From contig NC_058143.1 in assembly GCF_011075055.1 (NCBI RefSeq), forward strand, positions 16,938,930 through 17,002,929: a stretch of DNA of 64,000 nt, written 5' to 3'. This DNA is from Mangifera indica (lineage: Eukaryota; Streptophyta; Magnoliopsida; Sapindales; Anacardiaceae). This document shows positions 35,600-46,149 of this stretch, one piece after another (within the stretch, counting starts at the first letter, position 1; every line of letters begins with the position of its first letter). Position numbers and translations under genes: made by a program. The notes beneath the pieces are model-generated. The model saw only the letters and a program-made list of their open reading frames with translations. It did not search any database and was not told where the DNA came from.

Positions 35600-37273
35600 G
35601 GTGGATAATGAGTGAGTTTGATTGTTTGAAGAGAGGTGAGAGGGGGGTTGTGGCTTTAAAGGGAAAAAGTTGGTTAATGTTTCTTAAAGAAGGTGTATTC
35701 TGTTTGCAAATAAATGAATGAAAAATATGAAAAGGAAATTGGCCTAGAAGTTGGGTAAAAAACTAAAATGCCTTCCTCATGGTTTATACATGAGATTCCC
35801 TGCAAAATGGCCAACCTCACTACCTGAAAATTAGTAGAGAATATTCCATTTTTAACAGCCTAATTTCATTTTTAACAACTTAACAATGCCGAGTAAATAT
35901 TTCAACTGTTCCCTAATAGGGCCAGGTCCATGTTTAGACACGTAACAAAAATAATTCATGGCTTCAACAAAGTATGACTTTTAGTAGGGTGAGAAGGGGC
36001 ATTCATATGAGGATGACAACTCGTTTTTTTTTTTATAGTGACTAAACTATCACAGTCTGGTATAGGTGGAGCAGTAATCTATGTCATTTCATTGTCTTAA
36101 TTTGATTGATCACATTTACATCTAACAAAAATTTGTAGGGGGAGGATTTGCCGCACATTCACCCACTGCCACCTGCACCCCTCAAATAGTATTCAAGTGT
36201 TTTTTCTTTTTCAAAACCCCACATGAGCAACACCGTTTCTTTGGGGATCAAACCAACCATGAGTAGATTCATTGACTAATCTCACAATTAATTTATCAAA
36301 TAATTCAAGAGTTTAATTTTCCTACAGTTGCAAGTCTCAATCCCAGTACACAAGTGTTGATGTCTTATTCCCGGAAAATGGAACTGAGTTATCTGGTCCT
36401 GAAAACTTAGTCAAATTAATTTATCTTCTCTTACACGCAATCGTATGCAATGCATGAAATATATTACGAGGAGAAAGCATGTATTACTTGCAAAACATGC
36501 CTTTTCCTTTTTTCTTTCTGGGATGCTTTCTTTTGGAAATGAAATTGCAAGATGCTTGGACCCTTCTCATGTTTTTTTAAAGTTGAAGAGACGTAGACTT
36601 TGTGGGGGCTTCTCTTCTTTCTTGGAGATAATCATTATAATTTATATTTTATAACATCATTCTGCAGAGTCTGGCCCCTACCCTTCGCATAGAATCCACA
36701 CCCAACCGACCCAAAAATGTAGCCGACTATTTTTTCTAGAAGCTTTTCTACTCACATTCGGTCTAAGACACTAATTCAATATTGAATTTTGCTTCCTTTT
36801 TCCACCTTTGATGATCTTAATTATCAGTCATAGACAACTTGTTTATGTGTTATGTAGTGGGTTTTGGCTAGTTTAGCCAATTACTATTGAATTGAATCAC
36901 TACCGTAAAATTTACATGCCTCAGCAAGCACTGGTGCAAGAATGAGTCGATACCAAGGCAGCTTTCCGTTTGCCGATGGTCCATGCATCGGGGACCGATG
37001 TTGTCAACAAACATTTCCCGGCAAGTTTCCATATTTTCCAACACCGTATTTTGAGTTGGTAAAAGTTAGTTGGGACACAAGAAACGCTTAGCAAATGCAG
37101 ATTGTATAGAGAACTTTATTTTGGCCGTATATGTTAGTGTTGTAACACTCATAACCCTATATAATGATTAAGACCAGTAATGCCCCAATATGATAAGATA
37201 ATATAAAAAAGAGAGAAGCGTGATTTAGATATGCCCTTTGTTAGAGAATCTCAAGCTGAAAGTTGAGATTTAA
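35600..37273. other. Spacer upstream of the dCTP pyrophosphatase gene
   Basis: No gene is recognised. Composition is more balanced than elsewhere, and short frames at 36445-36654 and 36900-37050 have no family resemblance. Old degraded genic or retroelement sequence is possible. Confidence 0.35.
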
Positions 37274-37364
37274 TCAATCTTCTTCTTGTGTTAGTTTGTC
37301 AATGAGGACATCGACTGTAGTGGGGTTAGCATCTGAACCTGTAACTTTGTCTACTCCTTTGATA
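37274..37364 (-). other. Orphan exon-like segment
   Basis: On the minus strand an acceptor-like ATTTTAG is followed by 30 codons reading IKGVDKVTGSDANPTTVDVL, then IDKLTQEED and a stop. The amino-acid make-up looks like real protein, but no upstream exon can be joined to it and I do not recognise the family. It may be the last exon of a broken gene or of a gene with a distant 5' part. Confidence 0.25.
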
Positions 37365-37619
37365 CTAAAATATGCAAATCGTCAAATCCCTTAATCAGAC
37401 TTTAATGATAAATATTTTAGGGCATTGATCATTTGGCTTTGAATTTGTCTTAAAAGCATATCTCCAGGATTAGAAAACTTGAAAAAAGCTCATGATTAAA
37501 GATTCAGATTAAGCGTCAGGTCTAGGTTATTCTACTTAATTTAATTCATCCTAGTGGCTGGAGGACCAGATTTTGATTATCATAGAGATTACATAATATT
37601 GAAATTAACATTTCATCAT

Positions 37620-39047
37620 GTTGAAGTATGATTATACTACCCAGCAAGTTGCCGATATCTCTTCTGATAAAAAGTTTTGGTTGGTGCCACAAAGTCTAGA
37701 TTCTCACTAGTTAAAATTCAGCTTCAAGTTATTTGTTAAGAAAGTTCCAGGCCCTCACAACTGAGGTTTATTGGCTTTTTGAAGATAATGTGGACATCGG
37801 AAAACCTGGAATCTTATTCTAGTCAAGGGTTTAAAAAACTCAACCCAGTCGACAACTATAGAAAAGGGTTTCTTTGCAGAAATTATAGATTTTAGTATAA
37901 AAAATTTGGAATGAGAAATTCTATTCTGTCTACTTTTGTAATCTTTCGGCAGATGCTTGAGAATCCAAGTACTGGGATTCAAAGGAAGAGGACAGTCTTC
38001 TCGGAGTAGACAATTTTCAGAATTTCAGTAGCTCAGAATAAAAGAAAGGCCAAACAACTATGTTCCACCCAAAGTATCCTCTTATCTCAAGTTCCTACCC
38101 TTTAATTTTAAAAATCTTCTTTACCCCCATAAATGGTTAAAATTAATGAAACTTTACCTTAAAATATTATTTCATTTCCCCTCCAAACCCCAAAAACTAA
38201 TAATTTCTCTTATAAACCAAGTTTTAAAAAATAACATTTTCCCCCCAAGGTTTGGTTTTTAAAATCCAATGTCATTTCTAGCGGCATCTCCTTTCTCTCC
38301 TTTCAAAATCCAATGTCACCATCTTCCCCGATGAAGATAAGACTCTTGTCTTCATCGAGAAAGACAAAGTCAACTTCATCTTCTTGACGAAGTTGAGTTA
38401 TTTTTAGAGTTAATCGACGTCATCCAAGCTTTCAAATGAAAGAAATTTGGCCGTTGGAGAGAGAGGAGGCATCGAAAGATATTTGTCACTAACGATGATG
38501 TTAGATTTGACACTGGAGATCTAGAAACTAAACCCTAGGTGGAAACTGTTATTTTTTAAAACTTGAGTTGAGGGGAAATTTTTTGTTTTTAAAGTTTAGG
38601 GAAGGAAAAAAAAATTAAATTTCAGTTTTTTTTTTAATATTACAGATAAAATAATGATTTTATCTTTAAAACCGTTAATTGTAATTACTCATAGGTGAAT
38701 ATTTAGAATTTTCAAAATTAAAAGATAAAAGATAAGATAAGAAAATACTTTGAGTGAGAGCAAGTCCTTTGGCCTAAAAGAAAACAACACCATGTGCTTG
38801 AGAATACGAAATTGTTGAAAAAATTGGCCGTGATTCTCTGATTCAATGGTTCTTGAACCGTCGGCAGGAAAGATGTTCAGAGTTTGTGCTACTTCTAAGT
38901 CGGGAAATTAATCCAGGCCTATGAGCAACTTGTTCCTGAAAACCTAATAGCTCAACATGAAATGTATCTCAACGTTCCACTTCTAGAACAACCCCTAAAT
39001 CCTGAGGCAATTAACCTGATCACAAAAAAGGATTGATTCTTTTCTGG
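37620..39047 (+). pseudogene. Possible gene relic split by a Mutator-like element
   Basis: Several plus-strand pieces look protein-like but sit in different frames with stops between them: LTTEVYWLFEDNVDIGKPG (near 37757), QMLENPSTGIQRKRTVFSE (near 37952), EKIGRDSLIQWFLNRRQ (near 38817) and, most convincingly, KLIQAYEQLVPENLIAQHEM through LNPEAINLITKKD and a stop (38905-39036). The element at 38048-38774 lies between the second and third pieces. I cannot identify the parent protein, and chance frames are a real alternative. Confidence 0.25.
38048..38774. mobile_element. Long-inverted-repeat Mutator-like MITE, copy 2 (727 bp)
   Basis: Opens GGCCAAACAACTATGTTCCA and closes AGCAAGTCCTTTGGCC. 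It is flanked on both sides by a perfect TAAAAGAAA (38039-38047 and 38775-38783). The arms mirror each other but less closely than in the other copies, so this may be the oldest of the three. The centre carries CTTCATC/GATGAAG-type hairpins. The left arm has CCCCTCCAAACCCCAAAAAC and the right arm the corresponding TTTAAAGTTTAGGGAAGG. No transposase. Confidence 0.85.
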
Positions 39048-41226
39048 TTTTCTTTATTTTCATTGTGATTAGAGATGAAAGAGGGGCAAGAAGCTGTCCA
39101 ATACCTGAATCTCTGTTTTCATCCCATTCCTACTAGGAAAACATTTATCCATTTCTACCTTGCTGGACAGGGGAATAACAAATAATTCTCATCTCCTTCT
39201 AAAAGATAATTTTTTTTTACCTTCCCTGCTCCATCTCTATAGAGAAAATTCTCTATACTTTCTCTTTCCATCCTCGTTAAAAAAATAATAGAAGGGTATA
39301 TTTATAATAATTCAATCTTTTAAAAATAATTCAATATGTAAGGATTTAAATAATATATAGGGAAAAAGACAGACCAGGAGGACTGGTTTAGATTTCATCC
39401 CCATCCTCAATTATAAGAATTTTAATTGTTCTCATCCTCTTTCCCGTCTTTTTTGAAAAATCTTTTTTCTATTTAAAAAGGGTTAGATTGAATATCTGAT
39501 TTTATAAGTTGAATTATCATCTCTACTTGTAATTCACATAAAGAGTCAGGGGAGAGTTACAAAGAGAAAGAGATCCTATAGTTTCAAAGGGGGTTAAAAA
39601 TGAAAATCTTTCCTGAACTTGTATAAATTTCCATGAATTTCATCAGAATTTTTGTTGTTTTCAAAAACCAATCGTGCAAGGAAAGTATCCTTCTATTTTC
39701 TAATTTGCTTTGTAACTTAGCTAAATCTCAAACATTTCTTCGTCTAACCAAAACTAAAGACACTGAACTTTACTAATAGAATTGCCTACTCTGAATATAT
39801 CAATGATACAATTTCTACTGGTTCTTTGGCCCTTTTGACATCGAAAAACCTGCAACATTTCTGCCTACACACACAACTCACAAAGCCCTTTATAAAATAA
39901 TTCATTTACTGCACAAAACCCAATTTATACATATACGAAATCAACCTGTAATAAGTGAAGTAGCCTCTCCTAATTAAACGATATTACTAAAAGAAGACTT
40001 ACCTTTTCATTGATGCATCCTCTACAAAAATAACTCTGAAACTACCCACCATCTTTAACTATTAACGACATTACAACAGAAAATTTCGATGCCTCATTTC
40101 CAAACAAATATGTTTTTCTATCATTTTGTTACATTTAACTCTCAAACATACTTCATTTTTTTTACACTATCAACCAATTGGGCAATTAATTATTTTAGTT
40201 ATTTTTTATTTTACTTATACAAATCCAACCATTATTTTTTTATTATACAATTATAACCCAATTTCTGAATGTCTAAATGGTTCGCTAGCCAACATAACAC
40301 TCAACCAACTACTTAAAAATACAAAAAATGGTTGGTTGACATGCATAACCCCCGACCAACCATTTAAAAATACAAAAATGGTTGGTTGACCTATGTATCA
40401 CTTGAGCAACTATTTAAAAATGCAAAAACTTAATTATAATTATACAGTGAAAAAAATAATAGTTTGATATGTATAAATAGAGAAAAAAGGACTAAAACAA
40501 TTAATTATCCCAACCAATTTATGGGCAAAGAGTCATGTTATTAATCCTCTTATCTCTATTTCTAAATTTACTTCATTAAAAAAATTTTAATATATTTAAA
40601 TGTCAAAATAAACCCTATCCATTTACAAAATAAGCCTAACACACAAACATATATGTATATATTACTTCTTGTTACATTAATTTTCATTCAACATATAAAT
40701 CAAACATTAAAGTTAAAAAAAGTATGATAATATAAACCTAAAGATTTTGAAAATAAATTACAGATTATAATGTAGAAAAGAAAATAAAAATTTAAAATTA
40801 ATAACAAAAGATTTTATCTACATAGATTTTGTATAAAATACTTTCGTATCTTATATAATATTTTTCATTAAATTATATTTGAAAAGATTGAGGGTGGCTG
40901 AGATATAAAGTATTCACCCAAGTGCAAAATAGGAAATATCAAATTAAAGAGTCTCTTCGGAGATATTCGATAAAATTGAAACGATACATAAGAGATTAGT
41001 GTGACCTTATACAAGGACGACATGCACAAATCAAGAAATGGTCCAAATTTTTACTTACCAAAATAAATATTATATCAAGGGAAAATTACTTAAATAACCC
41101 AATTAAAAATGTACTGAATTTACAATTTATATATATATATATATATATGATTTTTATTTAAAAAAAAAAAACCAAAGTTCGGCTTACCACCGGTTGGGCC
41201 GTGGAACCCGACTTAAAAGAAAATGA
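39048..41226. other. Spacer upstream of RPL14
   Basis: No gene is recognised. Three copies of a short unit with ATGGTTGGTTGAC / TTTAAAAATACAAAAATG occur near 40300-40430. An AT dinucleotide run sits at 41130-41150. The end of this stretch becomes the ribosomal-protein promoter. Confidence 0.4.
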
Positions 41227-41283
41227 AAACCCTAGATCAAACGGCCCAAAACACTTATAAAAACAGCGTTAATAAAACCCTAG
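41227..41283 (+). promoter_or_regulatory. RPL14 promoter: telo-boxes, site II-like element, TATA
   Basis: Within 57 bp there is AAACCCTAG at 41227-41235, GGCCCA at 41243-41248, CTTATAAAAA at 41254-41263 and a second AAACCCTAG at 41275-41283. Telo-box plus GGCCCA is the standard combination in plant ribosomal-protein promoters, where it drives expression in dividing cells. Position just upstream of the one-codon first exon fits. Confidence 0.75.
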
Positions 41284-41353
41284 CTTCCATTTCTTCTCTG
41301 ACTCTGAGCACCTCCACCTCTTGCAGTCTCTTCCTCACATACCCAAAAGCAAA

Positions 41354-42903
41354 ATGGTTGCTGTCTTTCATTTTCTCTCTCTTTGTCCAACATGTGGTAG
41401 GCTTAATTTTGTTTCTGATATTATTTTGTTTGTTTTGTAATTTCAGCCATTCAAGAGGTACGTGGAGATCGGGAGGGTCGCCCTCGTCAACTACGGCAAA
41501 GATTACGGCAGGCTTGTCGTTATCGTTGATGTTATCGATCAGAACAGAGTAAGCTCTCGCGTTCTTTCTGTGTGTTTGCCGCTATATTAATGGGTTCTAA
41601 GGTTAAGATTTATGTCTCTGTTTAAGTGGTTTGTGTTTGCCGCATTATTGTTGTGTATTATATTACTCAGTTTTAGATAGGGATTGATGAGTCAATGTTA
41701 TCACTCCTAGAATTTTGAATTTTGGTAAGACTATGTTACTTAACTGTATGAGGATATATTAATACCTTTTTTAAGTAAAGAAGCATGTGAACAACCGTTA
41801 TGTATTCCCCAAACTTGCAATATGGCTTTTTTCACGCGATTTACACTTTGATGCTTTTGCATTGTGAATGGCAGTTTAGAATAGTTAACTTTTACCATTC
41901 TAATATTCTGTCTTTGTATCTTTGAACACTGAAAGATGAGTTCTTGATAATATATTTCAGTCAGTTTAAAAGGTTGAACCTTAATATTTGCTAAATTTTT
42001 TAGTAGATTTATAGCAATGTTAAGAAGAGCCAAAGTAATTTTACTGTTAAATATTGAATTTAACCTTGAGGGTCCATTGGATTAATATTGGCACAAACAT
42101 TGGATTATATTATGTCTGATGTGTTTATTTCAAGCAATGTAAATTTGGTGTATTTTTTTTGTCTTGTAATTATTTTTGTTATGTTTTTCTGTCTTTTGAT
42201 GACTGGGCTTTGTGACACGTCTCTTTAAGTTTCCTGCTTGCCCAGTGATGCTTTAGTGTGTGGAAGTTTTTACTGAATATTTTGTAATGCAATCTCATGT
42301 ATTTACAGGCTCTAGTTGATGCCCCTGATATGGTCAGAAGCCAGATGAATTTCAAGAGGCTTTCACTGACTGATATCAAAATTGACATCAACCGTGTCCC
42401 AAAGAAGAAGACTCTGATTGAGGCTATGGAGAAGGCTGGTAGGGACAATAACTTCTGTAGGAATAGATCGTGTTTCTGAATTTGGTAATGTCAGTTGATT
42501 TAGTTGTATTTCTTAATGTCAGATGTTAAGAACAAGTGGGAGAACAGCTCTTGGGGCAGAAAGCTGATTGTCCAGAAGAGAAGAGCATCTCTTAATGACT
42601 TTGACAGGTTCAAGATTATGTTGGCTAAGATCAAGGTAGGTGACATGGTGCTCAAAATTTGTGTGGTGTGCAATGGATTTTTTTGCATATTTATGATACA
42701 TAAAAATTTCTTTTATCTTCACACAAGCTTCTCTTAACTGTTGTTTTATATTTTTTGTTCTCTCACCTAATTATAAACTTCTATGTTAAATTCTATTTTA
42801 TTGGGACATTTAGACCGAGCTAATAGACCTTGCTTTCCATTTACAGAAGGGAGGATTGGTCAGGCAGGAGCTTGCAAAGCTGAAAAAGGAGAATGTTTCC
42901 TAA
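41354..42903 (+). CDS. RPL14: 60S ribosomal protein L14 (eL14)
   Basis: Five exons: 41354-41356 (the ATG alone), 41447-41548, 42309-42438, 42523-42635 and 42847-42903, giving 134 residues, the expected plant length. The peptide reads [20 protein letters not shown], then [56 protein letters not shown] and ends KKENVS. eL14 is a structural protein of the large cytosolic ribosomal subunit, with a KOW-like N-terminal domain and a basic C-terminus. The start is fixed by homology: only the ATG followed directly by the donor GTTGCT gives the family N-terminus MPFKRY. Confidence 0.97.
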
Positions 42904-43587
42904 GTGTTGTCTGATATGTAACTCTCAATTTTGTTATCAGTGTTATGCAAGGTGTTATATGGAATGTTTTCCTTCCATTAGTTTGAGATTAAGACAAGTT
43001 TAAGGAAGCACTTTTTTCTTCATGATATTGTAGTCAGTTAAATTGATAGATTTATCCTGTTTCTATGCTATTTTTCATGTTACTTTTTGGATTATTTTAC
43101 ATAAGAGTTCTTTGTTGACACAGTGTGAGCATATTTGCGAAATTGAGAAAAAGCTAGCCAATCATTGCTTATTTTCTTAGATATTCTAACTACTATTAAT
43201 TTTGAAGAATAATGGGTGATTGTTCTGGTATTTGTGTTGTGTCTGAGTAAAATTTTCAGTGGCTAGTTCACTCAGTTAGATTTGTTATCTACCAACAGTT
43301 GGCATCAATATCAAAAGAATGAATTGTAATCTCAAATGTTGAAAGTGTATTTCCCATATTGGTGTTGTATTCTTTAATGGTGAATGTGTGTTTGCCAGGC
43401 TGGTCGTGTTGATGATTATTTGGTGAAAGACTATCTAGTCTTTGAGAACAGTTTAGATCATCTTAAATTCTTAATGTCTCCCTATTGAATATGGGTTGTT
43501 GAGCTAGATTGTACATTGCGATATTACTATATAGAACTGTTTCATTTGCGTATCATCTATTCAATAAGCAATAAAACTAGGAACATC
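42904..43587. other. 3' region of RPL14
   Basis: Probably 3' UTR followed by non-coding sequence. No second gene or RNA gene is seen. Confidence 0.35.
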
Positions 43588-43738
43588 TATTTTAAGTATA
43601 TAAATGAGTCTATACATGTGTGTAATTATATGATTGAGTGAGATTTTAAATTAATAATAAAATAATATTTAATCACGTGAAAACACATAAATATATATAT
43701 ATTTGTCTATTTAAAATAGATATATATAGTATTGTACT
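43588..43738. mobile_element. MITE, family B
   Basis: About 150 bp with the family order: ATAAATGAGTCTATACATGT near the left end, AATAATATTTAATCACGTG in the core and ATAGATATATATAGTATTGT at the right end. It lies between the RPL14 3' region and the Mutator-like element at 43873. Borders are approximate. Confidence 0.55.
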
Positions 43739-43872
43739 ATCAATTCAATTTGACCCACAGAAATTTAAGCTCTATTGTAGTCACATCTTCCACCACTGGC
43801 AATTATACGGTGAAAGCACTGTGTTGGTGTGAATCCGTATTGGATGGTTAAGGCTACTTCAAATTATAGGAA

Positions 43873-44612
43873 GGCCAAACGACTATTTCCCACCCAAGGT
43901 TGGATGTTTTCTCAAGTTTCCACCTTTTAACTATGAAAACACCAAACATCCACCTATGGCAGGTTAGATTTAACAAAATCCTAACGGTTGTAAGGGTAAA
44001 ATCATCATTTTCGCTATAATATTAAAAATAAACTAAAATAGAATCTAATTTTGCCCCCCCAAACTTTAAAAACTAAAATTTCCCCTCAGTCTAAGTTTTA
44101 AAAATGACAGTTTCAGCCTAGGGTTTGGTTTTGAAATCTCCGGCGATCGTTTCGGCTCTATTACCGATGACCTCTCCCTCCCGAAGCAGCCTCTCCTTCC
44201 GGTTAATGTTTTTCTCCCATTTGGATGCTCGATCGGCTTCGTCTTCCCCTTGGGAGACGAAGAACTTCGTCGTCTTCCCCGACGAAGTTCTTTGTCTCCC
44301 AAGGCGAAGACGAAACCGATCGAACCTCCAAATGGGAGGAAAACATTAACCGGAAGGAGAGGCTGCTTCGGGAGTGAGAGGTCGTCGGAGATTTTAAAAC
44401 CAAACCTTAGGGTGAAACTGTCATTTTTAAAACTTAAACTAAGGGAAAATTTTAGTTTTTTAAAGTTTAGGGGGGCAAAAAGAGATAAAATTTTCAGACG
44501 TTAGGGTTTTGTTAAATCTAACCGATCATGGGTGGGTGTTTGGTATTTCTATAGTTAAAAGGGGGGTATTTGAGAAAACATCAAACCTTGAGTGGGAAAT
44601 AGTCGTTTGGCC
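43873..44612. mobile_element. Long-inverted-repeat Mutator-like MITE, copy 3 (740 bp)
   Basis: Opens GGCCAAACGACTATTTCCCA; the right end is its near-perfect complement. Flanked by a perfect TTATAGGAA (43864-43872 and 44613-44621). The two arms are so alike that both strands give nearly the same translated frame (for example NGRKTLTGRRGCFG from each arm). The centre near 44250 is a tight hairpin of TTGGGAGACGAAGAACTTCG and its complement. This is the least decayed copy in the window, so probably the most recent insertion. No transposase is encoded. Confidence 0.92.
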
Positions 44613-44621
44613 TTATAGGAA

Positions 44622-46149
44622 AGATAGTGGCAACATCTGGTCTGTAGTGCAATTAATCTATTTATTTTTTATTTCTTCTTTTAGCCAAAAGTCATACTCA
44701 TAAGCCAAGGTCATTGTGCCACTTTCTATAAGCCATCATTTTTGCTGTTGTTTTTGTATGAGAAGAGAAGACTCTGTAGAAGGAGGACCATGTCCAAGAT
44801 TTATTCTATATTTCTAGCATATATAATCTTCAATATGCTATCATTGATATGCACCTGTCCACACGTAATTGAATCGAAGACTTGATTTAACTTATTTTTT
44901 AAGTCTGTTTTTCTATATTGATCTAACATTATTATATAATTAAATATTATTTTATTTTTAATTAAAAATAATTTAATTATATAATAATAATTATTATCTA
45001 TATACAACTATATACATATAATTTTATTCATATTAATAATATGAAATTTTGAATTAATTTTAAAAAATACCGAGATAAGTTTTGATTGATGTGGATAATT
45101 TAGAAGGTTCATATTAACAATTTTATGGATAATATAGACAATTATAACTCATAAAATCATAAATTAATTTTTTTTTCTCCAATTTTTTTATTAAAAAGGC
45201 GAACACACACAACCACCCATAATAAAAAAGAACTTAATTAGAATAAGGAAAATTCAACCAAAATTTTGTTTCTTTAATAAGAAAATTTAAAAGTTAGGTT
45301 TCTTCGAATTCCCTTCCATCCGTCTAGAAATTTGCTTATTTAATAAATATTAATTAAGATGCATTTAAAATGTTTTTATTGCTGTGAAAATGCTTGTGTA
45401 GTGTTCTTTCACAAATAATTTAGAAAAAAGAAAAAAAAAGCAGATTTCGTTTATTTCAAGCAAACATTGGATTGGATGTTGACTGACGCAAAGGAAGTCA
45501 ATCAACTTGTTAAATGACAAACAAACTCAACTTTCCCATTAACAATCTTTTGGAAATTAAATTATTCTCATAAATAAACACACATTAATCAATTTATCTT
45601 CCTGTCAACAAATGAAAGGTGTGAGGTTGGCATGGCATCCTCTTCCAGGCTGCTTTCATTGATTAACTTATAAATTTCACAACAAATTTAAAGCATGAAA
45701 GATAAAAATGGCTATCATAATAATTTCATATAAATAGATCCCCAAAAATAAGTAGTACCCAAGTTGTCTGTTGTCAATTATTTCAATTGGTAGAGCTAAA
45801 AATTCCAGCCAACCAACCGAAATCTTAAGTTTTGTTTCCAGTTTCAGGATTATCATCACTTGACTTTATAACTAACAAAGTAGAAGTTGACTGTTATATG
45901 TTTAATTGTGTTCAACAGGTACCATAAAATCCCATAAATTATTTCATTAATTAAATTAACCTAAAAATAAGGCTTCCATACAAGAGTCTCAACTTCTTTA
46001 TTTATATCTTGTATTAGTTTCAAATATCTCTCTCCCTCTTCCTTTGTAACTTATCACATAGCCAGCAATATCCACCTTTTTATTTTCAGTATTTTCTTTT
46101 CAAATTTTGATTTTTTCCAGGACCCTTTTGTCAGATTCCAAGCATAGAC
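44622..46149. other. Spacer upstream of the PP2C-like gene
   Basis: Non-coding. From 44900 to 45060 the sequence is AT-rich and partly palindromic (TTATATAATTAAATATTATT with its mirror), again MITE-like. The last 150 bp are T/C-rich leader. Confidence 0.35.

Noticed and set aside
41198..41210. A further GGGCCG string as a second site II promoter element.
   Set aside because: It lacks the GGCCCA core and lies outside the tight promoter cluster.
44066..44504. Overlapping basic reading frames on both strands (74-84 residues).
   Set aside because: They are the two arms of the inverted-repeat element read outward; both strands give the same peptide because the DNA is palindromic.
45740..45810. 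A string resembling a tRNA A-box (TTGGTAGAGC).
   Set aside because: No matching B-box or acceptor-stem pairing could be found at the right spacing.
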